DNA of 64,000 bases. Source: Calamus simplicifolius (taxonomy: Eukaryota; Streptophyta; Magnoliopsida; Arecales; Arecaceae). Position 1 is the stretch's first letter. Each line of letters opens with the position of its first letter. Made by a program: the position numbers and the translations under genes. Shown here piece by piece: positions 10,641 to 21,134 of this stretch. Where the stretch lies: positions 1,101,060-1,165,059 of the forward strand of contig UESW01003829.1 in assembly GCA_900491605.1 (NCBI GenBank), in the 5' to 3' direction. The notes below the pieces were generated by a model, which was given only the letters and a program-made list of their open reading frames with translations, made no database searches and was not told the DNA's origin.

Positions 10641-12026
10641 ATCTAGATTCCCAGATCCGAGAATGCCCATGCCGATTATTATCCTGACTGGCGACTACGG
10701 AATCAATGAGTGCCGAACGAAAGTTTCCCTAGAAATCATGGAAAAGCCTAGCATCACGGAGGCGGACCGAGTGATGCAGATTGAGACCGAGCCATCCTGG
10801 TTCGATCCCATCTCGAGGTATCTCAAAGAATGGTCGCTCCCAGCCGACCGTAAGGAGGCAAGAAAGCTGAATTTGCAAGCTGCCCACTATGTGTTGGTCG
10901 ACGACCAGCTCTACAAGCGATCCTTTTCCATGCCATTGCTCAAGTGCCTTCGCCCATCTAAAGTTGATTATGCTCTTCAGGAGGTACATGAAGGAATTTA
11001 TGGCAACCATCTGGGGAGTCGATCTCTATGCCACAAGATGCTACGCCAGGGATACTATTGGCCCACTATGCAAAAGGATGCTGATGATCTCGTCCAAGCT
11101 TGTGACTCATGTCAGAGATACTCCAACATCCAGAGGCTCTCCTCCGCCAGTTTAGTCCCTATTTCCTCCGCTTGGCCCTTTTCTAAGTGGGGGATGGATA
11201 TTCTTGGCCCTTTCCCCCTCGCCACAGGACATAGAAAATTTTTGTTTGTCGCCATCGACTACTTCACCAAGTGGGTGGAGGTTGAGGCAGTTGCCCAAAT
11301 AACCAAAGCTTGGGCCAGGGACTTTGTGTGGAGATCCATTATCTGCTGCTTCAGCCTTCCGCATACAATCATCACCGACAATGGCAACCAGTTTGATAAC
11401 CCAAAGTTCTGAGGTTTCTGCGAGGAACATGGGATCTGCCACCACCTTACATCGGTGGGGCATCCACAAGCCAATGGAGAAGCCGAAGTAACTAATCGGA
11501 CCTTACTTCAAGGGATCAAAGTTTGGCTCGCCAGAGCCCGAGGTAGATGGGCGGACGAACTTCATCACGTCCTATGGGCTTACCGCACTACCCAGAGAAT
11601 CCCCCAGCGAGATCCCGTTTCGGATGGCCTTTGGCATGGAAGATGTCATCCCTGTGGAGGTAGGACTCCCTTCTCCACGAGTGGAGAGCTACTCAGAGGA
11701 AGCTAACGACGAGCAACTTCACACCAATCTTGACCTGGTAGAAGAGATCAGAGAGAAATCTCGAATCAGAATAGCTGCATACCAGCAAAGAGTGGCTCGT
11801 TACAATGCCTCCAGAGTCAAAGAAAATCCTTCTCGCCCGGCAACCTCGTCCTCCGAAAGTGTCCATTTCCAAACCGCTAGAGCAAGGAAAGCTATCACCA
11901 AACTGGGAAGGCCCTTATCAAGTGGCAGAAGTCGTCAGACCCGGCACCTACAAGCTCCAGGATTTGAACGGGAAATTCATCCTCTGGACGTGGAGTTCGA
12001 ACAACCTCTGCATATATCACCAATAG
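10640..12026 (+). pseudogene. Integrase of element A
   Basis: An N-terminal HHCC-type zinc region is visible (HEGIYGNHLG ... ACDSCQRY, about 10985-11120). The DDE core follows: WGMDILGPFPL (Asp), TIITDNGNQFDN (Asp) and QANGEAEVTNR (Glu). The C-terminal part LSPNWEGPYQVAEVVRPGTYKLQD ends at 12026. A TGA at 11410-11412 and two frameshifts (about 11600-11640 and 11800-11810) interrupt it. The enzyme would join element cDNA to chromosomal DNA. Confidence 0.88.
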
Positions 12027-12189
12027 AGTACGCTCTCTATAGACTTGCCCCACTTACAGCTTTGGCATCTTGTTTCTATTCTCCGCGGCACGACTGCTAC
12101 AGTCGTTTTTCTGAAAGTTCGTAGTAGAAAACAGATGTCGCTTACACATCCATTCTCAATACAACCGAGCTGTCTCTCGAGCCAAAATC

Positions 12190-12565
12190 TCTGTACCTCG
12201 GCAGGGCCGAGCCTCAAGTCAAATCTTCGTACCTCGGCAGGGCCAAGCATCAAATCTCGAACCTCGGCGGGGCCGAGCCTCAAGTCAAATCTCCATACCT
12301 CGGTAGGGCCGAGCTTTGAATCAAATCCTCGAACCTCGGCAGGGCCGAGCCTCAAGTCAAATCTTCGTACCTTGGCAGGGTCAAGCTTTGAATCAAATCT
12401 CCAAACCTCGGCAGGGCCGAGCCTCAAGTCAAATCTCCATACCTTGGCAGGGTCGAGCTTTGAATCAAATCTCCGAACCTCGGCAGGGCCGAGCCTCAAG
12501 TCAAATCTCCGTACCTCAGCAGGGCCGAGCCTTGAATCAAATCTTCGTACCTTGACAGGGCCAAG
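12190..12565 (+). repeat. 36-bp tandem repeat array in the 3' region of element A (about 10 copies)
   Basis: Units share TACCTCGGCAGGGCCGAGC, with a CTCGGC...GCCGAG palindromic core, then (C/T)CAAGTCAAATCT. Long apparent reading frames on both strands here are translations of the repeat. The same core builds the large array of element C in reverse orientation. Confidence 0.85.
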
Positions 12566-12589
12566 TAAAATATCAAGAAACTTCGTTCG

Positions 12590-13235
12590 GATTCGAGCAG
12601 CTTACAAGCCCCGGCTGGACCAAGTGGTCTCCAAAACTTCATTCGGATTCAGGCAGCTTACAAGCCCCGATCGGACCAAGTGGTCTCCAAAACTTCGTTT
12701 GGATTCGGGCAGCTTACAAGCCCCAGCCGGACCAAGTGGTCTCCAAAACTTCGTTTGGATTTGAGTAGCTTACAAGCCTCGGCCGGACCAAGTGGTCTCT
12801 AAAACATCGTTTGGATTCGGGCAGCTTATAAGCCCCGGCCGGACCAAATGGTCTCCAAAACTTCATTCGGATTCGGACAGCTTACAAGCCCCGGCCGAAC
12901 CAAATGGTCTCCAAAACTTCGTTCGGATTCGGGCAGCTTACAGGCCCCGGCCGGACCAAATGGTCTCCAAAACTTCATTTGGATTCGGGCAGCTTACAAG
13001 CCCCGGCCGGACTAAGTGGTCTCCAAAACTTCGTTTGGATTTGGGTAGCTTACAAGCCCCGGTCGGACCAAATGGTCTCCAAAATTTCGTTCGGATTTGG
13101 GCAGCTTACAAGCCCTGGCCGGACCAAATGGTCTCCAAAACTTCGTTTGGATCCGGGTAGCTTACAAGCCTCGGCCAGACCAAATGGTCTCCAAGACTTC
13201 ATTTGGATTCGAGCAGCTTACAAGCCCCGGCCGGT
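12590..13235 (+). repeat. 56-bp tandem repeat array in the 3' region of element A (about 11 copies)
   Basis: The unit contains GGATTCGGGCAGCTTACAAG then CCCCGGCCGGACCAAATGGT and CTCCAAAACTTC. The spacing between successive GGTCTCC words is 56 bases. Copies differ by a few substitutions each. It lies immediately after the 36-bp array but is unrelated in sequence. Confidence 0.88.
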
Positions 13236-16200
13236 ACCAAAGAATAAAGCCTTGGCCAAAGCCGAAGTGCATCTCCATTCCTTATTAAAAGCCTCGGCCA
13301 GAGCCGAAGAGCGTCACTTATCAAAAATCTCAGCCAAGGCCGAATGATAAGAACAAACATCTGGAAATAACAATGAACATGAAAGTTGCAGAAATCATCT
13401 TTTTCATATATCAAAAAGGGCGAAAAAGAAAGAAAAAGATACATGAGCCCTCACTGGGCCTTATCATCTTCTCCGGGAGCCGTCGAACCCTCCCCACGCC
13501 GAGCTGACTCGACGACCTTTCATCGAAGGGATGCTACTTCCCCCTCTAGCCGGTCGTTGGCACGGCGAAGGAGCTCGACTTCCCTCATAGAAACGACTAG
13601 ATATTGTTCGGTCGCCTTCTGGAGCCGCTCGTATCCACAAACATTGATGCCAGGGCCTCCCCATCGACGGTCACCATAACGCGGCTCCCCTGGGATCCCT
13701 CACGGCCATTAGCGCCACTGTTCGGCGCCACAGTTGATCGCCCCTCACCTCCAGACACCATCTTAGAACCCAGGAACTCTTGGGAGATCGGCTAAAGAGA
13801 TGACTAACAGAGGTATCCTTCTCATCTGTATTTAAACTGCTCTTGGTGAATATTTCGATCGTTCGAGCCATTAATCTCAGCCCGTGGAAAAATGCCACGC
13901 GTCACCACCTCAATGGGCGCTCGCGGGAAATGAAGAGTCCCGCCCCTCGTCGGATAGGATCATTAATAATGCTGAGGCGCTCAAGGAGCTCCCTTCTCAG
14001 GACTAGACTCCCTCCGATTTGCCTGATCATTTTCGAAGTAAATATCCTCGAAAATCTGCCAGACTTCCTCGAATCAGGTGTCCTCGAAAAAACGCGAAGG
14101 AAAGAATGTACCAGTGGCCAACACTTGAGCTGCATAGTTCGCCCTCTCTGATGTGGCCGATTTACGGGCTCCAGGCGCCCCCTCCATCACTCGGGTAGCC
14201 CCCATCCACTTTGGCCGTCCGCACCTGAATCCACAGTTGCAGTAAGGATCAAGTAAACTATCAAAAATCTCGACAACAACCGAGCGATATTCTGAAGCCT
14301 TGGCAACAACCAAGCGATCTTCCGAAGCCTCGGCTACAACCGAGTGATTATCTGAAACCTCGACCGAATCAAATGGCATACTCTTAAAAAGTTATCTAAA
14401 GCTTTGGTCTAGACGAGTAATCTCTCAAACTCTCTGATGCAACTAAGACGTCCTATGATACTTCGGCAGAAGTAAGCAACCTCCTTCTACTCAACCGAAA
14501 AGACATACGAGCTATCCCTTTCTGAAAAAATACCTGCTTCGTTCTACAAACGGGATCATGCTTGCCGCATGAGCCCCCGGGACCGCCCAAGTCCACCTTT
14601 GACCCAAACAGGGACGAACGCTTTCCTCCACTGAGGACCGAATATTGGTCTAAGCAAAACAAGGTAGCAAGAACGCTGTCGAAATATGCCATGACCCAAA
14701 AACATGATATGGAAGTAGTAACTCTCAAGCAAAATCACATCGGAAAAGAAGCAGGTGCTAAAAGAAGAAAGAATAAAAGCTTCTTTATTTTTTTACCAAT
14801 GAAAGGGATTACAACCTCCAAAGAGGCATTGCAAGTGCATCATAGCACAAGAAATAAAGACAAACAAATGGCTCAGCCTGACCGTTGCGATCATCTTTGG
14901 TTAATAATGATATCTCGATGTCCGACCCAAGATATCAGAGAAATCAGAATGAGTGGATGAGCCCTATTGAGCAAGGCAACCCATCCACCGATCCCTCGGA
15001 CTGATATGTTGGATATCGAAGCCGAGGATGCTTCCCCCGGATAGAATGCTGGGCTGCAGGTTGCCGCCCGATTGAGAGAGACAGGGGACCATTAGCCCCG
15101 CACTGCTCTCAACTACCTCTTCACATGGCGAAAGATTCCCCATGCGGAGGGGCTAAACATCCAGCCCGAGGGAGAAGGAAAAGTCCGCGCATGCTACAGG
15201 GCACATGTGCACTTTCCACCCTGCGACCCCCGTAGCAAACCACAAAGGACACACAGGAAGCGCATATGTGCGCTCTTCATGTGATCCCTGTGGACCTCCT
15301 GTGCGCTCTCCATATGATCTCCGAAGCTCCTCTTTGGAGGATGAGTTGCTCTTCAGCGACTCCTTCATCACCCCAGCTATCCGAGGGAAGACGACTTGCA
15401 AAAGGAAAACTCAGTCCCCCCACTCTCAGCCCAAGGGACACAGGCATCATGAAAACTCTCACAACTCACGGAGAAGAAAACCTTGGAGGATGGCCTAAAA
15501 CGGCCCTCTCCTCTCGTTTTATAGGCAAACGAATCGGGAGCAACCATCAGAGCGAAAAGCCCCGAGATTCAAAATGCCCTACCCACACAGCCACGTGGCC
15601 TCCGAAGATGAAAAAGTGCTCTTCAATGCGCGCCAAACGCATCGCTCGAGCTATGACGCACGCCAAAAGATTTTTCCTTGATCTCGAATCGAGAGCCTTA
15701 AATGCAGGGGATCGCCCGTTGGTCCTTGAGATATGGGCAGGCCTGGGAAATCGCCCAGCGAAAACGATGCCCTCCAATGGCAAGTCAGCATCTATGTCGT
15801 ACTTGGAAAAGATCGACGGGATAAATGATCCCGAAAATACAGAGGCAACCTTTTGCAGGTTACAGGGCCGTATTATCCATTTCAGCAAAAAGAAGATCAG
15901 CTCGCCTTGGAAAAGACAAAATGCTGGCAGAATAATAAAAAGGCGCAGAAGCCAAGTACTCTTCAATAAAGGCGCCTCGATATCCTCCGCTCCGGCCTAA
16001 CTGCCCGTTATGTCTCGGCATAAACCGAGACATCGCCCTATGCTCCCGCTTAAGGCAAAACTGCCTCTATACATCGGAATAAACCGAAGTATCTCTTCAG
16101 TACAGCATGACTAAACATTATCTTTCGCTTTGATCCGGACTGAGACAGCCGCCAATGCCTCAACAACAACGAAGTACTCTTTATACTTCGGCCAAACCGC

Positions 16201-16495
16201 GTGGTACATTGCACCCCGGCTAGAACTTGCGAAGTTTCTTTACCTCGGCCAAAGCATGCCGATTTCTTTGCTTCGGACAAACTAAGCTATCCCATACCTC
16301 GGCCTCGATGGAAATATTTCTTAAGTCCGAGCCAACCAGCCCAAGATAGCGAATGAGTCATAATTCATTCGCAACCATAAGAAAACTTGGGGTAGAAGAT
16401 CAGCCAAAAGAGGCGATTAAGCAAGACAAAAGACCCATTCATTGAAAATTTTGACCGAATTACATATCTGAAAAATAAAAGCACACGAATGATCC
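13236..16495. other. Non-coding internal region of element A
   Basis: This 3.3-kb stretch lies between the arrays and the end of the antisense gene. It holds scattered degenerate CTCGGC/GCCGAG repeats (13240-13350, 14270-14370, 15990-16330), one small antisense frame (13520-13764) and antisense TATA-like words at 13829-13836 and 15517-15523. Several short frames exist on both strands but none shows a recognisable domain. Confidence 0.6.
13520..13764 (-). CDS. Small antisense coiled-coil frame in element A (tentative)
   Basis: From an ATG at 13764 the minus strand reads MVSGGEGRSTVAPNSGANG, then RVMVTVDGEALASMFVD. After one frameshift near 13630 it reads EQYLVVSMREVELLRRANDR and LEGEVASLR before a TGA at 13520. 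The heptad-like Leu/Val pattern in the second half suggests a short coiled coil. A TATTTAAA on the same strand at 13829-13836 lies about 65 bases upstream of the ATG. It is not recognised as a known family and could be chance, so confidence is low. Confidence 0.3.
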
Positions 16496-19402
16496 TCAAG
16501 GATTAGGAGCTGGATCAGTTCCAGTAGTGCCATCAACAACACTCGGAGAGGCTCGGCTCGCTTCGCCCACTTCAAAAGTCATCGTTCCTTCGGCGACAGG
16601 TTTGAAGTGTCCCTCGGAAGCGATAGCCTCACTTGAACCCAAGATAACGTCCAGGTCGACGTCTGAGACATCGTCATATTCATCTTCTTCAGCCCCCGGG
16701 GTACATGCCTCACAAGCCTCAACATCCAGGAAAGAGAGGTCCCACTCCGGATGCTCCCGGGCTATCTTAGTTCGGGTCTCCTCCTTGCCGAGCTGGAAAG
16801 CCTCGGCTTAGGTCGCATCCTCTATGCCCCGAAGCAAGCCCATTTGCTCCTCGATCTCAGCGACCCGCCTTTCGAGCTCTAAGCTCCTTTCTTTACTCGA
16901 CGACAGTTCCTCTTGCAGGATCTTTAGTTGGTTTCGGCCCTCCAATTTCACCCTCTCCATCTGCAAATGCAAGATTAGCCGATGCAACAGTGAGTTAATG
17001 AGAGAAGTTTAAAAGACAGTACCGTACCTCCTCCTCCTGCCTGGCTAACTTCTCGGCCAACTCTTGACCTTGCCAAGGGCCCTTAGTTTATCAGCTTTAA
17101 CCTGCTCGATTCTGCCCTTGAGGTCATCAATCCTCGATTGCCTATTATCAGCTTCTTCCCAGGCCTGGGAAAGCTCGCAATCAAGTTGGGTTAACCTCTC
17201 CTGGTGCCATTTAATCCTATCATCCTTGGCTACGATGCATTGATTGAGATTCCGGACCTTCTTGTCCGACTCGCCGAGCATCCTGTTCAGGCGATTCTTC
17301 TCCTCGGCAGCCTCTTGCCTCAGTCTGTCTCGGCTTTCATCGAACTATTTCTTGGTGGATTCCATTTCTCTAGCATGCCGAGATTCGATTTGTGATAGCT
17401 TCGAGCATGCCTCATTGTACCCCGCCTGGAATCCACGCAGTTCCTTAACTTCGAGCTTTAATCTGGACACGTCGTTGAGGGCGACCTGATGCAATCCCCT
17501 CACCATCTCCAACTTCTTATTGACAACGTCCAGGACCTGCTCAAATTTGTCAGACGCCGCTGCTCACAGTCAGAGCTCAGAGTTGAATCTCTTGGCCTGA
17601 ACGCTGGCCCTTGTTGCCAGGCTCAAACGCCAGCACAAAGCCCTATTGATCAGAGCACTCTGCGGAATAAAAAAAAACAAGGAAGCGTGATCAAGTTCGC
17701 CGGAAAACACCTAATACTCCAGAATAGTAACTCACCCGGGAGGTGTAGGACCTCGCTAACCCCATTAGGGTGGAGTTATCGATATTGGGGAGAAGGTGAA
17801 CGTCCTTCACTACATTCTGCTGACCAAACGCGGCGTTGACAAGGTCCAGGTCCACGAACTCGTCCATCGAGGGACTAGCACTTGGATGTAATGCCGACTT
17901 CATCAAGGTGGAAAATGCCACCTCAATAGCCGAGTCCGGACCACCAGGCAGCCCATCCGAGGAACCAGCCCGAACAATCTCAGACTGAGGAGCCCTCAAT
18001 CTCCTGGCCTTCTCTAGTAAAAGCCTGGCCTGTATTTCATCAGATACCTCGGCCAGCCCCGGCCTCAATCTTCCCGAGGCTTCGATAGGGGAAACTTCAG
18101 ATGGAGGGTCATCGTCTTGTCCTCCTTCTTCACCCAAAGGCCCCTCTTCAATCGCTGGCACCTGCTCCTCCCACGCGGACTCCACCGAAGCCTCAACTTG
18201 TTCACCAGCACTTCTAGCCTCCTCAAGAGGAACCCCTTCGGCAGAAAACTCCTCCCGAACATCCATTACCTTTGGTCCAACGTCATCACCCTCTAACCCA
18301 TTCGAGGGAGGCCCTTTAACAACAGGCTCACCCTGAACCTCCAACGGAGCCTCCTCCGGGCTATCCGCTATCTCCACCACCAGAGGATAGGGGATCTCGG
18401 CGACCCTCTCTGAGTCCTCCTCCGCTCTGTACTTCCCCATCGTGGCTACTGCCTCTCCCCCAGTGGAGAGAATCCTTCTTCCATCGCCAGTGCTCCCATG
18501 TCCCCTTTCTTCAGCGATGACGAGCGCAGGCTGGCTTTGACTCGCCCAACCTCTGGCGAGCGCTCTTCGGAGAGACGGACTTTCTTCTCGGGCTTGCACC
18601 TCTCTGCGCTACTGGTCTCTCGTGGGCGCTTGCCCAACTCCCTCTGTATGCGGCCCACCATCTCAGATTTCTTGGCTGCAGACATGGGGGGCAACCGGTC
18701 AAACCTGGGTATATCCACCCCAAAGAAAGGAAAAACAGAAAAAGGGAAGGGGCTTACCTTGCCTATCGATAGGGCTAAGCCTGACATTGCAAAGAGCCTC
18801 CTCCGACAGTAAAACAATAGCCGAGAACGTTCGACCGCTGGTGAGGACCCCTAGGTCCTCCTTCTCTCATTCCAATAAGGTTGGATGCGCCTTCATATCC
18901 CTAACAGGGCTTCCCCATCCCTGCAGAAGTCGGAACCGATGTTCCCTTCAGCAATAAAAAATTGGACCTTCCATCCCTTTATGGATGATGGCTTATCTAC
19001 AATCATCCCGAATGACTTCCGAGGTCCGATATAGGACCACTCCGAGTTTCTCCCAGGCATCAGATGGTAACAAGCGTGGAACAGGGACATAGTTGCTATT
19101 ACCTGAACTCGGCTACACATCGAGATGAACCCGATGATACTCCGCCAACTGTTAGGAGCCACCATTATCGGACAGATGTTATAAAACTTCATGATCTCCT
19201 TCACCAGGGGATGGAGAGGAAACCAGAGGCCTGCCTTCAGGCTATCTTCATAAAGAAAGACCCCACGCTCCAGCTCCTGCAAAACCCTGCGCTCGGGCCC
19301 CGGCAGTCGCAGAACGATATCCGAGGGAATGCCGTATTTCTGGTGGAGTCTTCCCAATTCCTCAGCGGTGATTTCTGAAACCATGTCACTGGGTCTCATC
19401 AT
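16496..19402 (-). pseudogene. Antisense gene of element A: PF04195-type 'putative gypsy type transposon' protein, four exons
   Basis: Lying opposite to gag-pol, it starts at ATG 19402 (MMRPSDMVSE). Exon 1 (19402-18758) carries the PF04195-like core (AGLWFPLHPLVKEIMKFYNI, VAPNSWRSIIGFI, SSIKGWK). Intron 18757-18676 runs from GTAAGC to TCTGCAG. Exon 2 (18675-17736) has a basic segment (KKSEMVGRIQRELGKRPRE, KPEKKVRL), then a long acidic linker. Intron 17735-17660 starts GTGAGT. Exon 3 (17659-17028) is coiled coil (VRNLNQCIVAKDDRIKWHQE). Intron 17027-16961 follows, and exon 4 (16960-16496) ends in DVSDVDLDVILGSS ... DPAPNP. Stops (near 18853 and 16807) and a frameshift near 18450 show decay. The product's role is unknown. 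Similar antisense genes are known in Tat-lineage elements. Splice sites are my prediction. Confidence 0.68.
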
Positions 19403-19801
19403 TCTGCTGGCTGGAAGAAACACCGAGGAAGATTGCAAAGAAAACAGGGGGACAAATTTCTCTAGGAGGAGACGAAAGGGCGCGGTGAATGGGAATAGCG
19501 TTGCTTCAACTTTGCTTCCCCCCGAAGGAAACCGCCTCAAAAAGAAGATAAGGCATCTCGATCGAAACGTCCGGAACTGCCGCTGCAGACACCGTGAAAA
19601 CCGGGATTTGCTGCGTGGCGCTCCCCCAACCGTTGCCCCTGGAAAGCGATGGTTCCATTCCGTAAAAGCAAGACGGCCACGCGGCACTAATTAGAGCACC
19701 ATTACACAGGCTGTCAAATCCAAACCCACTCAAATCATGTCATCCGGAGTTATACTCCCTGCATCCGAACCTACGCTTCGAACTAGGGAGTGGAGGGCAT
19801 G

Positions 19802-20661
19802 TGTTGAGGGGTAAAATTGCCATTGCATAAATAATCGTGCAAGGGGGCTAGGATCAACCCTGACTCCCACGTGCTGAACAATACCCGCTAGAGACAAGTC
19901 AACCTTGGTGGACCGGGGCACCTTAGCCCCCCACAGAGCCAAGGATTCCTAAGGCACACATCACATCTCTCGGCTTCAGCCGAGCTATATCATCCCTCGG
20001 CCTCAGCCGAGCTATCCGACTGTACCTCATCAGTCAAGTCATCATTATGCCCCGGCTAGACCCGAGCACTCAAGGACCTCTGCGGAATTCAGTGCGGAAG
20101 AGTTCAAATCCGTAAGATTCCAAACAGAAATCATATCTGAGAGTGGCCTAGGACCTGTGAGAGTGGCCTAGAGCCCTGGAGCCTGTATACCCGCCAAATC
20201 TCGAGACGTCAACCAGCTCTCCCAGCTGTCGATCCTCTAACCAACAAGATGCGAATCTTACTGACCTCATAACAAACTGGATTCAAATCCTAACAACTTT
20301 TGAACCCACGATGCCCTCAGGGAATCAGGTGATCCTCTATAAATAGAGTCGTCTGTCGACTCCTCATGTATGCGCACTTGCTCACTGGCACACTCTCTTT
20401 CTGCCTGGACTTCCCCCATTTTTCGTCATTAGCGTTCTACTCAGAGCTCTCAAAGGCCACCCTTGGAGAGACTCTTCAGCGAGAGCCTTCTCCTCTTGTT
20501 TGTTGATTGCCGATCCCGCTGACTTGAGCGTCGGAGGGTCTTCCGCGGAGGGCCACCCCCAACGCTTCTTGCGTGAGGACTGTTTTGCAGGTCCATCCAG
20601 GAGGGAGCCCGTCCCAGAGCCCGATCGCGCTCGAGTCGGAGGACAGATTTCAGCAGCAATA
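19802..20661 (+). repeat. 3' LTR of element A (860 bp)
   Basis: It begins TGTTGAGGGG right after the purine-rich ACTAGGGAGTGGAGGGCATG and ends CAATA (the usual CA changed to TA). It matches the 5' LTR throughout, including the TATA box (20338-20345), but has only two copies of the 27-bp repeat. Confidence 0.88.
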
Positions 20662-21091
20662 ATATCCATCAAATTTAGGCAAGCACCAACCTTGGCAAAA
20701 GATGGAGCTCATGATATGGGTAGATGATTTTTACTTAGGCCTATGTTTAGAGATTTCAGTCATATCAATACCTAAACTCCAATTATATGCGCTAGATTCA
20801 AATCTAAAATGCAAACGGCAAACCCACTAATAATTAGATATTTAATAATTTATTTTATTATATATTTGAGCTATTTTTTGTGATATAACTAAAATCCTAT
20901 GCATGAATTGTGAACCAAAGAAAATAATAATAATATAGATAAGTGGTAAAAAAAATCGTTCAAAATCTTTTTTTTGTATAATAATCAAATTTGTTTTTAA
21001 GTAAATCATCAAATCATAAGCTCCTAATAAAATTTATTAGAACAAATTAAGAAATTTTTTTATATTTTATATTAAAAAGAAATTATTATAT

Positions 21092-21134
<43 letters not shown>

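Larger units (their letters stand above)
5591..20661 (+). mobile_element. Element A: Tat-type Ty3/gypsy LTR retrotransposon, 15 kb, defective
   Basis: Two similar LTRs (5591-6561 and 19802-20661) bracket gag-protease-RT-RNase H-second RNase H-integrase, then two tandem arrays and an antisense gene. The target-site copies ATATA (5586-5590) and ATATC (20662-20666) match at four of five bases. A primer-binding site follows the 5' LTR and a polypurine tract (about 19785-19799) precedes the 3' LTR. Gag-pol order, the extra RNase H-like domain, the long 3' region and the opposite-strand gene are all features of the plant Tat lineage. Stops and frameshifts in every sense domain make it non-autonomous. 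It is far more GC-rich than its flanks. Confidence 0.9.

Noticed and set aside
12045..12764. 239-codon plus-strand frame, and a 160-codon minus-strand frame at 12017-12499
   Set aside because: Both are translations of the 36-bp and 56-bp arrays of element A.
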